Assembly: GCA_016178505.1 (NCBI GenBank)
Contig: JACOTG010000005.1
Span: 1 to 64,000, forward strand
Direction: 5' to 3'
DNA length: 64,000 nt
Source of the DNA: Planctomycetota bacterium
Lineage (GTDB): Bacteria; Planctomycetota; JACOTG01
Positions 44,832-53,464 of this stretch are shown piece after piece. Position numbers and translations under genes: made by a program. Under the pieces are notes generated by a model, which ran no database searches, was not told the origin of the DNA, and saw nothing but the letters and a program-made list of their open reading frames with translations. Every line of letters starts with the position of its first letter. Position 1 is the stretch's first letter.

Positions 44832-45637
44832 ACGACGCGCGCGCGCGCTGGCGCCTCCTTCGAACGGGCGCGTGCGCTCCAGCGTGGAATCTCGCCGTCG
44901 ACGAAGCCCTGCTCATGCTCGCCGCGCCGGGTGGAGCGCCAACGCTTCGGCTCTACGGGTGGAGTCCGCACGGCCTCTCCCTCGGTCGCTTCCAAGATGC
45001 GGCGACCATCCCGCGGGAATTCCGGCCGACCGAGCCGTGGACCCTCGTTCGGCGTCCGACCGGCGGCGGCGCCATCCACCACGCGAACGAGCTGACTTAC
45101 TCGGTGGTGATCTCATCGGACCACGCCCTCACTCCCCGAACTCCGATGGAAGGCTATGCGCGGTTCCACGCGCCGCTCGTTCGCGCACTCGCGTCGCTCG
45201 GAGCCTCGACGCGCGAGCGGGGCGAAGAAGGTGCTCCCCCGCTTCCGCGGCCTCGGACCTTCTTCTGCTTCGGGCAGTCGGCGTCATCCGACCTCGTAAC
45301 GGAAGATGGATTGAAGATCTTGGGGAGCGCACAGCGCCGCACGCGCCGTGGATTCCTCCAGCACGGGTCGCTTCCACTCGAGGGCACGGCGGGTGCGCAA
45401 CGCGGCGCGACGTCCGTCGCGGACGCATGCGACCGGATCGTCGCTTTCGCGGATGCGGAGGCGGCGATCATCGAGGCCTTCCGCGCTGAATTCGGAATCG
45501 ACTTCGTCGAGCTCGCTCTCACGGATGCGGAAGTGCAGTTGACGCGAGAGCGGATTCGAGATCGCTACGGCAACGACGATTGGACGATGGGCGGATTCCG
45601 CAGCCGAACCGCCGCACGCCGCACGATCGAAAGCTAG
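44828..45637 (+). CDS. Lipoate-protein ligase / octanoyltransferase (LplA-LipM family)
   Basis: 269 residues. Family motifs are WNLAVDEALL, LVRRPTGGGAIHHANELTYSVV (the biotin/lipoate-ligase core), and the segment FCFGQSASSDLVTEDGLK, then ILGSAQRRTRRGFLQHGSL with the catalytic Lys. The Cys in TFFCFG fits the LipM-type octanoyltransferase, so octanoyl transfer to GcvH is likely; a lipoate ligase is the alternative. It is coupled to gcvH by overlap and thus supplies the GcvH modification. Confidence 0.82.
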   Translation: MNDARARWRLLRTGACAPAWNLAVDEALLMLAAPGGAPTLRLYGWSPHGLSLGRFQDAATIPREFRPTEPWTLVRRPTGGGAIHHANELTYSVVISSDHALTPRTPMEGYARFHAPLVRALASLGASTRERGEEGAPPLPRPRTFFCFGQSASSDLVTEDGLKILGSAQRRTRRGFLQHGSLPLEGTAGAQRGATSVADACDRIVAFADAEAAIIEAFRAEFGIDFVELALTDAEVQLTRERIRDRYGNDDWTMGGFRSRTAARRTIES

Positions 45638-47100
45638 CGACCCAAGAAGATCTCGAGCTTCGCTTCGCGCTTCATCCGCAAGTGCCACGGCTTTTTTTCG
45701 TCGCGGACGAAGTCATCCACGGCCTTCTTGTGATTGGCCGGGTCGTTCAGGAACTCTTTCGCCGTGGCTCCGGATCGTTTCCCGACGACGCGAATGACGT
45801 GAATGGCGTTGTTCAACACGATCGGATCTGAGACGGCATTCGTTTCCAACTCCGACGCACGCGACGCAATTTCGCCGAGCGAAGGCGTTGCCGTCGTGAT
45901 CCAGCCGAGGTCGCCGCCACGGCTCCTGAGGTTCGGGTCCGTCGAAATCGATCGCGAGACGTCGGCAAACAGCTCGCCGTTCTTCAGTCGCACGATCGCC
46001 TCTTGAATCTTCGCGTTGGCTTCGGCCCATTCCTGTGCGGACGGCGTGGGACCGTTGCCGGCTTGTACGACGATTTCGGCGACGTGCACGGCAGGACCGT
46101 ACCCACCTTTGTCTGGTCCTTGCGCCTCGAGGGCTGCGAGCAGTCGATCGTCGGTTGCCGCGAATCTCAGAAGGATTCGAAGCCCCAACGCGCGACGCAC
46201 GCGGTCTTCCAATGTGGCGACGCTCACGCCGTTGAACTGAGCGAGTTGATCCAAGGTCATTCCGGCCTGCTGCGCGGCCATCCGGTGACCGTCCATGAGC
46301 TGATCGAATTCGTTCTTCGGAATCTCGACCTTTGCGTCGCGGATCGCCTGCCGTTCCAGCTCCCATGCAACGAGCTCGTTCAAGATCTTCATCACGTCCC
46401 AAAGATTTTTCCACGTGACCGACCATCGATAGGCTTCGTCGAGCGAGACTTCCTCGCCGTTGACCGTCACCCACGCCGAGTCGGGGATCCCCATCCATCG
46501 CCACTTGATGAGGTTCTCCTCGAAGAGAAGCCGGTCGGCCTGCGAGTTCGCCTTTGCCGTCAAATCGTCGAGCGCCGCGGAAAACCCCGCGGCAAACGCG
46601 AGCTTCTTGATGCCGCAGCGGTAGTAGACCTGTTGCCGGAGATAGTCGTTCGTGAACTTGCGTTCGGCGAGGAACTGCTCGAGCGACTTGCCCTCCTTGT
46701 CGAGGATCTGTTTCGTCTCTTTGTCGATCTCGGCTCCGGAGACCTCGAGGTTCCGCTTCTCGAGGCAATGCTTCAGCGCTTTCGTGCAAATGAGCGTCTG
46801 CCGGGCGTGGACTTCGACTTCGAAACGACTCACGACGGCATCCATGAATTCGGCACGAGTGATCTTCGTGCCGTTCACGGTTGCGACGAGGTTCGGGATG
46901 CTCGACGCGAGCGGCGCCGGCTTCGCTTCGTCGCCGGCGTGCAGGATCGGATCCGTTGCGCCGAGCGAATTGCCCTCGTCGTCCGACGCGGTAGTCGCCG
47001 GCACGGACGTTTTCGTCGAATCTCCGCGGTCGCACCGAACGAACACGACCGCGATGGCGACGACGCCGAGTACGAGTGGAATCCACTTCAACCGATTCAT
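45634..47100 (-). CDS. Parvulin-type peptidyl-prolyl isomerase, membrane-anchored
   Basis: 488 residues from ATG 47100, which has a GGGGA site; an ATG at 47139 would add 13 residues. N-terminal signal anchor (WIPLVLGVVAIAVVFVRC), a SurA-like chaperone part with ATVNGTKITRAEFMDAVV, then a rotamase domain (VAEIVVQAGN, DVSRSISTDPNLRSRGGDLGW). It probably assists folding of exported or outer-membrane proteins in the periplasm. It converges with the lipoyl-ligase gene, overlapping it by 4 bp. Confidence 0.85.
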   Translation of the reverse strand: MNRLKWIPLVLGVVAIAVVFVRCDRGDSTKTSVPATTASDDEGNSLGATDPILHAGDEAKPAPLASSIPNLVATVNGTKITRAEFMDAVVSRFEVEVHARQTLICTKALKHCLEKRNLEVSGAEIDKETKQILDKEGKSLEQFLAERKFTNDYLRQQVYYRCGIKKLAFAAGFSAALDDLTAKANSQADRLLFEENLIKWRWMGIPDSAWVTVNGEEVSLDEAYRWSVTWKNLWDVMKILNELVAWELERQAIRDAKVEIPKNEFDQLMDGHRMAAQQAGMTLDQLAQFNGVSVATLEDRVRRALGLRILLRFAATDDRLLAALEAQGPDKGGYGPAVHVAEIVVQAGNGPTPSAQEWAEANAKIQEAIVRLKNGELFADVSRSISTDPNLRSRGGDLGWITTATPSLGEIASRASELETNAVSDPIVLNNAIHVIRVVGKRSGATAKEFLNDPANHKKAVDDFVRDEKKPWHLRMKREAKLEIFLGR

Positions 47101-47190
47101 GGCCTGTTCCCCGAGGCGGGACATGAGGTGCTCGAGCATCGCCGTCTTCCCGGCATGCTTCCAAGCCTCCTGCTGCGCGAAGCGCGCGTC

Positions 47191-47219
47191 AGCTTAGGGG
47201 GACTCCTGGCGACTGTCAA
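47191..47219 (-). promoter_or_regulatory. Promoter of PPIase gene
   Basis: On the minus strand TTGACA (47214-47219), a 17-nt spacer and TAAGCT (47191-47196). Confidence 0.6.
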
Positions 47220-47264
47220 CCGCGCCTACCGTGCGAGACGCGACGACGCGTGCCGTTTCGTCGG

Positions 47265-47292
47265 TTGATTGATCGAAGGACCCCGATATACT
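47265..47292 (+). promoter_or_regulatory. Promoter of CMD gene
   Basis: TTGATT (47265-47270), a 16-nt spacer and TATACT (47287-47292), about 80 nt before the start at 47374. Confidence 0.55.
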
Positions 47293-47373
47293 ACGCGCCT
47301 TCGCAGGCGTGAGCGGGTACGGCAGCTAGACCCCCGGGGCGACGGCGGACACCGGGCGAGGCATGTCGCGATC

Positions 47374-48150
47374 ATGGATAGCTCGAAGAACGGCGTGCAC
47401 GGAAGACGTAAACGGGCAACCCCATCGCCGCGCCCCGAGATTCGCAGGCGTTTCGCCTCGAAGGCGCCTCAAGTAGCGACCGCTTCGATGCCACCATCCG
47501 GACTCGATCGCGAGGGTCTGGACCGATCGACGAGAATCCTGGCGTCGATACACGCGTTGACCGTTCTCGGCAACGAGTCGGAGCTCCGCAAGTACATTGG
47601 GATCGGCCTCGCCGAAGGGTTGAAGCCGAACCAGCTCAGCGAGACGTTGCTGCAATCGGTGCTCTTCGCGGGAATTCCTCGAGCCATCAATGCGTTCGCC
47701 GTCCTGCGCGAGGAGCTGTCATCGCGCGGCATCGGCGATCGAAGCGTCACGAGCGCTCCGGCGATCCCGCCGAGTCCCGAGGAATCGGCACAATGGGCGA
47801 ATCGCGGTCGCGAGCTCTTTGAGGCAATCTATCCACGCAATCACGCGCAAGTCGCCAACGATCTGCTTCGCGGTCACCCGGAGTTGATGCGCAACGTGAT
47901 CTTCGGCGCCTACGGCGGCGTCCTGGCGAGAGACGTTCTCGCGCCGCGCGAACGAGAGCTTCTTGCCGTCGCGGCGCTCGTCGTATTGCGAACGCCACGT
48001 CAGCTGGTCGCGCACATCCGCGGCGCCCGATACGTCGGTGCGAGGTTGGACGAGATTCGCGAGGTCATCTCGCAGATGGCGCTGCACGTCGACGCCAGCG
48101 TGGTCGACCGCTCACTCCTCTACCTCGAGCGGATCAAGCGCGAATTCTAG
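47374..48150 (+). CDS. Double carboxymuconolactone-decarboxylase-fold protein
   Basis: 258 residues from ATG 47374; an upstream frame to 47269 lacks a convincing start. Two CMD-fold halves: ILASIHALTVLGNESELRKYI...LKPNQLSETLLQ, and ERELLAVAALVVLRTPRQLVAHIRGARYVGA. CMD proteins include decarboxylases and AhpD-type antioxidants, but the CxxC of AhpD is absent, so peroxidase activity is unlikely. The exact reaction is unknown. The N-terminal 40 residues are basic and flexible. Confidence 0.75.
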   Translation: MDSSKNGVHGRRKRATPSPRPEIRRRFASKAPQVATASMPPSGLDREGLDRSTRILASIHALTVLGNESELRKYIGIGLAEGLKPNQLSETLLQSVLFAGIPRAINAFAVLREELSSRGIGDRSVTSAPAIPPSPEESAQWANRGRELFEAIYPRNHAQVANDLLRGHPELMRNVIFGAYGGVLARDVLAPRERELLAVAALVVLRTPRQLVAHIRGARYVGARLDEIREVISQMALHVDASVVDRSLLYLERIKREF

Positions 48151-48156
48151 CCCGCT

Positions 48157-48591
48157 TCACGGGCCGAGCGTGATCAGTGGATCTCCGAGGTTGACTCGTG
48201 CGTGTTCCGTGACGTGAATCGTGCGCACGTGGCCGTTGCCGTCGGCACGAACTTCGTTCTCCATCTTCATCGCCTCGATGATCAGGAGGGGCACGCCCGG
48301 GGTCACGGGGTCGCCTTCCTGGACCAACACTCGTGACACGATGCCGCTCATCACGCTTGTGATCGTGCGCCGTTCGTCGCTCGCGGGCTGCTTCACGTCG
48401 CGCAGCAGTCGTTCGCGCTCGTTCTCGACGGAAACGCGCGCCGACGTGCCCGCGTCCGCAAACCAAACCCGCACGGCATCGCTCTCCGGCTCGAGCTTCA
48501 CGGGATAGGAATGGCCGTCGACGAGCAACGAGAATGTCCGCCGGCTCGTGCCGACGGGGAGGAGATCCGCACCCACGACCCGCCCATCCAC
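48157..48591 (-). CDS. Biotin carboxyl carrier protein, main reading frame after in-frame UGA
   Basis: 144 residues of open frame; the intact gene is 171 codons starting at 48669. The C-terminal biotinyl domain has IEAMKMENEV with the biotinylated Lys, preceded by TSVMSGIVSRVLVQEGD. The biotin carboxylase gene directly upstream makes this the carrier of an acyl-CoA carboxylase. In the same frame upstream lie FERVT, then TGA (48607-48609), then MRYYVDVDGRSVVIEIVDSG, the expected carrier N-terminus. The internal GTG at 48591 is only where the open frame starts. Confidence 0.78.
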   Translation of the reverse strand: MDGRVVGADLLPVGTSRRTFSLLVDGHSYPVKLEPESDAVRVWFADAGTSARVSVENERERLLRDVKQPASDERRTITSVMSGIVSRVLVQEGDPVTPGVPLLIIEAMKMENEVRADGNGHVRTIHVTEHARVNLGDPLITLGP

Positions 48592-48606
48592 GGTGACCCG
48601 CTCGAA

Positions 48607-48669
48607 TCAGCCGGAGTCCACGATTTCGATCACGACGCTTCGGCCGTCGACGTCGACGTAGTAACGCAT
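48607..48669 (-). CDS. N-terminal part of biotin carrier gene, ended by UGA
   Basis: ATG at 48669 overlaps the biotin carboxylase stop (TGATG), so translation is coupled there. It encodes MRYYVDVDGRSVVIEIVDSG and then TGA; the same frame continues with FERVTVDGRVVG and the rest of the carrier protein. A single CGA-to-TGA change would explain it. Confidence 0.65.
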   Translation of the reverse strand: MRYYVDVDGRSVVIEIVDSG

Positions 48670-50192
48670 CACTCGGGCGCCCGGCGACGCATCTGCGATC
48701 GACGGCCGAACACGGCCCACGGACTCTCGTCGGCAGCCTTCGCTTCCCGGGCGCGAGCCGCCGGCGAGTGGTGATCGCGATGTCGCCGCAGCGCCGCGGC
48801 GATCGCGGCGGCGAAGCGCTCGTCGTCGCTCACGCCTGCGCCGTTCGACTGGAACAGCGGGAGGAAACCCGTGTCGTATTCGCCGCGCAGGAATCGGGCG
48901 TCGCCGAGGACCCGGACGAGGAGCGGCGCGGTCGTCCGCACGCCGCCGACGTGCAATTCACCGAGAGCCCCGCGAAGTCTCGTAGCACACGCGTCCCGCG
49001 TCTCGGCCCATACGATCACCTTGCCGATCAGCGGATCGTAGAACGGGCTCACCTCGAGCCCCGCGTAGAGTGCCGAGTCCACTCGAACGTGCGGGCCGCC
49101 GGGCAACTCGAGTTCCGTGATCACGCCGATCGAAGGCACGAATCCATTGTCCGGATCCTCGGCGCAGATGCGCGCCTCCATGGCGTGACCGCGAAATGCG
49201 ATCGCCTGCTGCGTGAACGGCAAGCGCTCTCCCGCCGCCGCCAGTCGAATCTGCAGTTTCACGAGATCGATTCCGGTCACCATCTCGGTGACGGGGTGTT
49301 CGACTTGGAGACGCGTGTTCATCTCGAGGAAGAAGAAGCTGCCGGCTCGGTCGACCAAGAACTCGATCGTTCCGACGTTTTGGTACCCGGCGGCGCGCAC
49401 GATGGCCACTGCGGCGTCCGTCATCCTGTGGCGAAGCTCGGGGCTGAGCGCGGGAGACGGCGATTCCTCGAGAATCTTCTGGTGGCGCCGCTGCAGGCTG
49501 CACTCGCGCTCACCGAGATGAACGACGCCACCGTGGACGTCGGCCGCGACCTGGACCTCGACGTGGCGGGGCGACTCGAGGTAGCGCTCCAAGTACAGGG
49601 TTCCGTCCGCGAACGCTCTTTCCGCCTCGGAGCGCGCGAGGCGAAATGCCGACGCGAGGTCCTCTTCGCGGGTCACGACGCGCATTCCCTTTCCGCCTCC
49701 TCCGCCCGATGCTTTGAGCACGACGGGGAAGCCGACTTCCCGGGCGCGCGCGGCGAGCTCGGCGTCGGATTCGAGCGCAACAGTGGCGCCGGGAACGACC
49801 GGAGCACCCGACGCGATCACGGTTCGGCGCGCTTCCAGCTTCGAGCCCATGCGCTCGATCGAACGGCTATCGGGCCCGATGAACGTGATGCCTGCGTCCT
49901 CGCACTGGCGCGCAAAGCCGGCATTCTCCGCCAGGAAGCCGTAGCCGGGATGAATGGCGTCGGCACCGGTCGTTTTCGCCGCAGCGAGGATCTTGTCGAT
50001 CCGGAGGTAGCTTTCGCCCGGATGCGGCGGCCCGATGGCGACCGCCTCCCGCGCGAGGCGCACGTGGAGCGCAAGCCGATCCGCCTCGCTGTAGACGGCG
50101 ACCGCCGGCACGTCGAGTTCACGGCATGCGCGAAGGACGCGCACGGCGATCTCGCCTCGATTGGCGATCAGGATCTTTCGAAACAAAGACAC
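48669..50192 (-). CDS. accC: Biotin carboxylase subunit of an acyl-CoA carboxylase
   Basis: 507 residues. ATP-grasp biotin carboxylase: KILIANRGEIAVRVLRACREL at the start, HPGYGFLAENAGFA, the glycine-rich loop KASGGGGGKGMRVV, and EMNTRLQVEHPVTEMVTGIDLVK with the catalytic residues. The C-terminal 60 residues are more variable. The neighbouring carrier gene completes an acetyl- or propionyl-CoA carboxylase alpha half; no carboxyltransferase is in the window. Confidence 0.94.
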   Translation of the reverse strand: MSLFRKILIANRGEIAVRVLRACRELDVPAVAVYSEADRLALHVRLAREAVAIGPPHPGESYLRIDKILAAAKTTGADAIHPGYGFLAENAGFARQCEDAGITFIGPDSRSIERMGSKLEARRTVIASGAPVVPGATVALESDAELAARAREVGFPVVLKASGGGGGKGMRVVTREEDLASAFRLARSEAERAFADGTLYLERYLESPRHVEVQVAADVHGGVVHLGERECSLQRRHQKILEESPSPALSPELRHRMTDAAVAIVRAAGYQNVGTIEFLVDRAGSFFFLEMNTRLQVEHPVTEMVTGIDLVKLQIRLAAAGERLPFTQQAIAFRGHAMEARICAEDPDNGFVPSIGVITELELPGGPHVRVDSALYAGLEVSPFYDPLIGKVIVWAETRDACATRLRGALGELHVGGVRTTAPLLVRVLGDARFLRGEYDTGFLPLFQSNGAGVSDDERFAAAIAAALRRHRDHHSPAARAREAKAADESPWAVFGRRSQMRRRAPE

Positions 50193-50275
50193 CTCGCGTC
50201 CATCGGTTCCTCGATCGCGGCCGACAATCGATGTTCCATCGATGGCGATCGCCGCCGCCGCCGATGCGGGCGGGG

Positions 50276-50281
50276 ATTATA
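50276..50281 (-). promoter_or_regulatory. -10 box of the biotin carboxylase operon
   Basis: TATAAT on the minus strand. No good -35 box is visible 16-18 nt upstream. It is divergent and close to the promoter at 50320-50349. Confidence 0.35.
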
Positions 50282-50319
50282 CCGTGCGAATCGTGCAGAC
50301 TCGGCTCGACCGGCCTCGA

Positions 50320-50349
50320 TTGACTCGCGTCGCCCTCGAGCCCTATACT
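50320..50349 (+). promoter_or_regulatory. Promoter of MqnE-like gene
   Basis: TTGACT (50320-50325), an 18-nt spacer and TATACT (50344-50349), only 11 nt before the ATG at 50361, so the mRNA would have almost no leader. Confidence 0.6.
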
Positions 50350-50360
50350 CCCGCCTCTCC

Positions 50361-51377
50361 ATGCACGACATCACCCTTTCGACGCGGTCGTCGATACGAA
50401 GCCTCGCTCTTCGTGGCGAGCCCGTGTCCATCGAAGACGCGATGTCCCTGCTCGATGCGGCATCGCTCTTCGATCTGTTGTCGCTCGGAAGAGACCTTCG
50501 AGAACAGCGCCATGGGCGCCGCGTGAGCGCATTCGTCGCCGATCATCCGGCCGCGTGGACCGGACCGTGTCCGTTCTGCGAGTTCACCGAGCTCGAGGTC
50601 GAGGTCGATGCGGCAACGGGAAGCGCGCCCTTGCATCCCTCCGCCGGGCGAGCCTTCCACGCGCCTCACGTAGCTGACCCGCGACGCGGAATCGCCGCGA
50701 TCGTGGAGGGGTTCCGAATGCTGCGGTCTTCCACCGGCGAGTGCGAAGTCCAGGCCGTCACGGTGCGAGGCGTCGCGGCAGCGGCCGCCGTCGACCGATC
50801 GCGGCTGGCTGCGGCCTTCGAGCAGCTCCGGGGCGCGGGAGTCGTTCACCTTCGAGGCGGCGCCCCGATCGATCCCGCCGCAGCGGATGCAACCGAGGTG
50901 TTCGAATGGCATCGCGATGCCCACCGCGCCGGGATCCAAACCGATCTCGGAATCGCGTACGACACCGAGCACGTGCGGGGTTTCGTGTCTCTTCTCGACG
51001 CCGCACGACGCGAATCCCGCTCGAGCGGGACGGCGTTCGCGTCGATCGTCCCGATTCCCAAGGCAGCGGATTCGACGGGCTCCACCGACCTGCGAGCCGT
51101 TGCGATCGCTCGACTGATGCTCGACGGCGTAACCCGCGTCGGTGCTTCGTTCCGTGACTTGACCGAGAAGCTCGCTCCCATGGCTCTCGGCTGCGGCGCC
51201 GATTTCTTGGCCGTCGTCGCGTCGCCACGTCCGGCGCCCTCGCCCACAACGGAGCCCGATCCGGCGTTGCTGGGCGTTCCGATCGACGAACTCCGCCGGC
51301 TCGTAGGGGAAGCCAACTTCGAATTGCAACTGGAGCCCCCGGCTCTCACGAAGTCCCTGCGACAAGGTCTAGGTTGA
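50361..51377 (+). CDS. Degenerate radical-SAM-like protein resembling MqnC/MqnE
   Basis: 338 residues. The overall pattern matches the MqnC/MqnE family of menaquinone synthesis: SIEDAMSLLDAASLFDLLSLG near the N-terminus, and the late segment DLRAVAIARLMLDGVTRVGA, then LAPMALGCGADFL. In place of the radical SAM motif CxxxCxxC there is AAWTGPCPFCEF: two Cys (70, 73) remain, but the first is Trp66. It therefore cannot form the usual three-Cys cluster and may be an inactive or repurposed paralogue. Its nearly leaderless promoter is strong. Confidence 0.7.
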   Translation: MHDITLSTRSSIRSLALRGEPVSIEDAMSLLDAASLFDLLSLGRDLREQRHGRRVSAFVADHPAAWTGPCPFCEFTELEVEVDAATGSAPLHPSAGRAFHAPHVADPRRGIAAIVEGFRMLRSSTGECEVQAVTVRGVAAAAAVDRSRLAAAFEQLRGAGVVHLRGGAPIDPAAADATEVFEWHRDAHRAGIQTDLGIAYDTEHVRGFVSLLDAARRESRSSGTAFASIVPIPKAADSTGSTDLRAVAIARLMLDGVTRVGASFRDLTEKLAPMALGCGADFLAVVASPRPAPSPTTEPDPALLGVPIDELRRLVGEANFELQLEPPALTKSLRQGLG

Positions 51378-51402
51378 ACCCAAGCGGTTCGACTCCTATA
51401 AT
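51374..51402 (+). promoter_or_regulatory. Promoter of TPR-alphaCTD gene
   Basis: TTGAAC (51374-51379), a 17-nt spacer and a perfect TATAAT (51397-51402), about 90 nt before the start. Confidence 0.65.
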
Positions 51403-51494
51403 CCTGCGTTTTTCGCGACGCTGCCGATCCAGACGAACGACCCGACCGTGACGAGTGGCACCGGTCGTTCCTGCCCGCACCAGAGGAGGAGTCG

Positions 51495-52862
51495 ATGAGC
51501 GACGTGCAAGCGACCGATACGAAGGAGCTACAGGACGAACTGAAGGATCCAAAGGGGCTCGGCTATGCCGACGTCCTTCGAATCTGGAAGTCGGCGATCC
51601 TGTCCCACCGCGAGCGACGCAAGCTCGAGAAGTTCCTGCAGCCCTATCACGACAAGGCGGCAAAGGGCTCTCTCGACCGCGATGATTCGCTCGTCTACGG
51701 ACTGACCCTCTTCGTCATCGGGCGAAGCTTCGATTCCCTCGAGCCTCTCACAGCGAGCCGAGCGAACCGAGTCGCTGCATTCGCTCTGACTCACGCGTTT
51801 CTCGACACCGGCCGAGCTGCGGACGCGCGCGAGACGATCGAGAAGCTGCTGGAGAAGGAAGGCCAAGATCCAATCCTCTCCTCCGCCTACCGCGCCGCGC
51901 TCGAAGCAACCGGCGATCTCGCGAAGCTCGCCGACCAGATCAAGAAGGCTCCGAAGGGCTTCGATCACACGGCGGAAGGTCTCTACTACCAAGGCTTGTT
52001 GCAGGAGGCCGACGGAAACGTCATCGGCGCCGTCTCGCTCTACGAGCAATCGATCGCCGTCGACCCCGAGTATCCGCGTGCATTGTTCCGCCTCGCGTAC
52101 CACTCGGATCGCATGGGAGACGATGATCGCGCCATGGAGTTGTATGAACGGTGCACCGACACCCGCCCGACCCACGTGAACGCCTTCCTCAACCTCGGGG
52201 TGCTCTACGAGGACGAGGAAGATTACGCGAGTGCCGGCGATTGCTATCGGGCAGTCCTCGACGCGTTTCCCACGCACCCCCGCGCCATCCTCTACTTCAA
52301 GGATGCCGAGTCTTCGAAGTCGATGCACTACGACGAAGACCAGGAGAAGCGCGAGGACAAGCGCAACCAGATCCTCCAGATTCCCGTCACGGACTTCGAG
52401 CTGTCGGTTCGAAGCCGAAACTGCCTCGAGAAGATGAAGATTCGCACTTTGGGCGACCTCATCAAGAAGTCGGAGCCCGAGCTTCTCTCCTACAAGAACT
52501 TCGGCGAAACGTCGCTCGCGGAAATCAAAGAGATCCTCGGGAGCAAGGGACTGCACCTCGGCATGGGACGGGACGAGGACATTCCACTCGACGTCAGCAT
52601 GCCGCCGGAGCCTCGATTCGCGAAACCGCCGTCACACACGGCGGAAGGCGGTGTTCTGGCTCGGCCGGTGTCCGACCTCGACCTTTCGATTCGCGCGCGA
52701 CGGGCGATGGAGAAGCTCGGCCTCGAATCGCTCGGCCAGCTCGTGCAGAAGACCGAGAAGGATCTGCTCGAGTGCCGCAACTTCGGCGAGACGTCGCTGA
52801 AGGAGGTCCGAACGAAGCTCACCCAACTCGGGTTGAAACTCCGGCCTAGCGCGGAGGAATGA
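51495..52862 (+). CDS. TPR protein with two RNA-polymerase alpha-CTD-like domains
   Basis: 455 residues, strong AGGAGG site. Residues about 150-280 form TPR repeats (YYQGLLQEADGNVIGAVSLY, FLNLGVLYEDEEDYASAGDC). Then come two helix-hairpin-helix domains very like the RNA polymerase alpha C-terminal domain: about 295-355 (VTDFELSVRSRNCLEKMKI, LLSYKNFGETSLAEIKEIL) and about 389-452 (VSDLDLSIRARRAMEKLGL, LLECRNFGETSLKEVRTKL). This combination is known from Planctomycetota. It probably interacts with DNA or the transcription machinery. ruvA follows 7 nt after the stop. Confidence 0.85.
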   Translation: MSDVQATDTKELQDELKDPKGLGYADVLRIWKSAILSHRERRKLEKFLQPYHDKAAKGSLDRDDSLVYGLTLFVIGRSFDSLEPLTASRANRVAAFALTHAFLDTGRAADARETIEKLLEKEGQDPILSSAYRAALEATGDLAKLADQIKKAPKGFDHTAEGLYYQGLLQEADGNVIGAVSLYEQSIAVDPEYPRALFRLAYHSDRMGDDDRAMELYERCTDTRPTHVNAFLNLGVLYEDEEDYASAGDCYRAVLDAFPTHPRAILYFKDAESSKSMHYDEDQEKREDKRNQILQIPVTDFELSVRSRNCLEKMKIRTLGDLIKKSEPELLSYKNFGETSLAEIKEILGSKGLHLGMGRDEDIPLDVSMPPEPRFAKPPSHTAEGGVLARPVSDLDLSIRARRAMEKLGLESLGQLVQKTEKDLLECRNFGETSLKEVRTKLTQLGLKLRPSAEE

Positions 52863-52869
52863 AGTCGAC

Positions 52870-53460
52870 TTGTTCGACTTCTTCGAGGGCGAGATCGTCG
52901 AGAAGCAGCCGACCTCCGTCGTCCTGAACGTCGATGGAGTCGGCTATCGGTTCACGGTTCCGCTCTCGACGTCCGAACGGCTCGGTACGGGAGGCCGAGT
53001 GCGGCTGCTGGCTCATCTCCACGTGCGAGAGGACGCGATGCGCCTGTACGGCTTCGCGACCGCCGAAGAGAGAATCCTCTTCGAGGCGTTGATCGGGGTC
53101 TCCGGGATCGGGCCCGCGGTCGCCACGGCCGTTCTTTCGGGGATCGGCGTCCAGGACTTCGTGATCGCCGTCGAAACAAAGGACGAGACCCGCCTGCGAC
53201 GAATCAAGGGAATCGGCGCCAAGACGGCCCAGCGAATCCTCCTCGAACTCGGCGATTCGCTGCCGGGACTCGTCGCGCGCGTCCGGCTCGGTCCCTCGGC
53301 GAAGAACCGGCCGAAGGAGGATGCCCTCCTCGCGCTCGAGTCGTTGGGGTTCAGCCGAGCGATCGCCGACAAGGCCGTCGAACGCGCGCTCGGGGAAGCG
53401 CCGGCGGACGAGAAGGTCGAGTCGCTCGTGCGGCGGGCGCTCCGATACGCCGCAGGGTGA
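52870..53460 (+). CDS. ruvA: Holliday junction branch migration protein RuvA
   Basis: 196 residues. RuvA binds Holliday junctions and guides the RuvB motor. N-terminal OB fold (FDFFEGEIVEKQPTSVVLNVDGVGYRF), two HhH motifs (LIGVSGIGPAVATAVLS and RIKGIGAKTAQRILLEL) and the C-terminal RuvB-binding domain (DALLALESLGFSRAIADKAVERAL). The start is TTG at 52870, 7 nt after the TPR-alphaCTD stop, with GGAGGA upstream. Confidence 0.95.
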   Translation: MFDFFEGEIVEKQPTSVVLNVDGVGYRFTVPLSTSERLGTGGRVRLLAHLHVREDAMRLYGFATAEERILFEALIGVSGIGPAVATAVLSGIGVQDFVIAVETKDETRLRRIKGIGAKTAQRILLELGDSLPGLVARVRLGPSAKNRPKEDALLALESLGFSRAIADKAVERALGEAPADEKVESLVRRALRYAAG

Positions 53461-53464
53461 TCAC

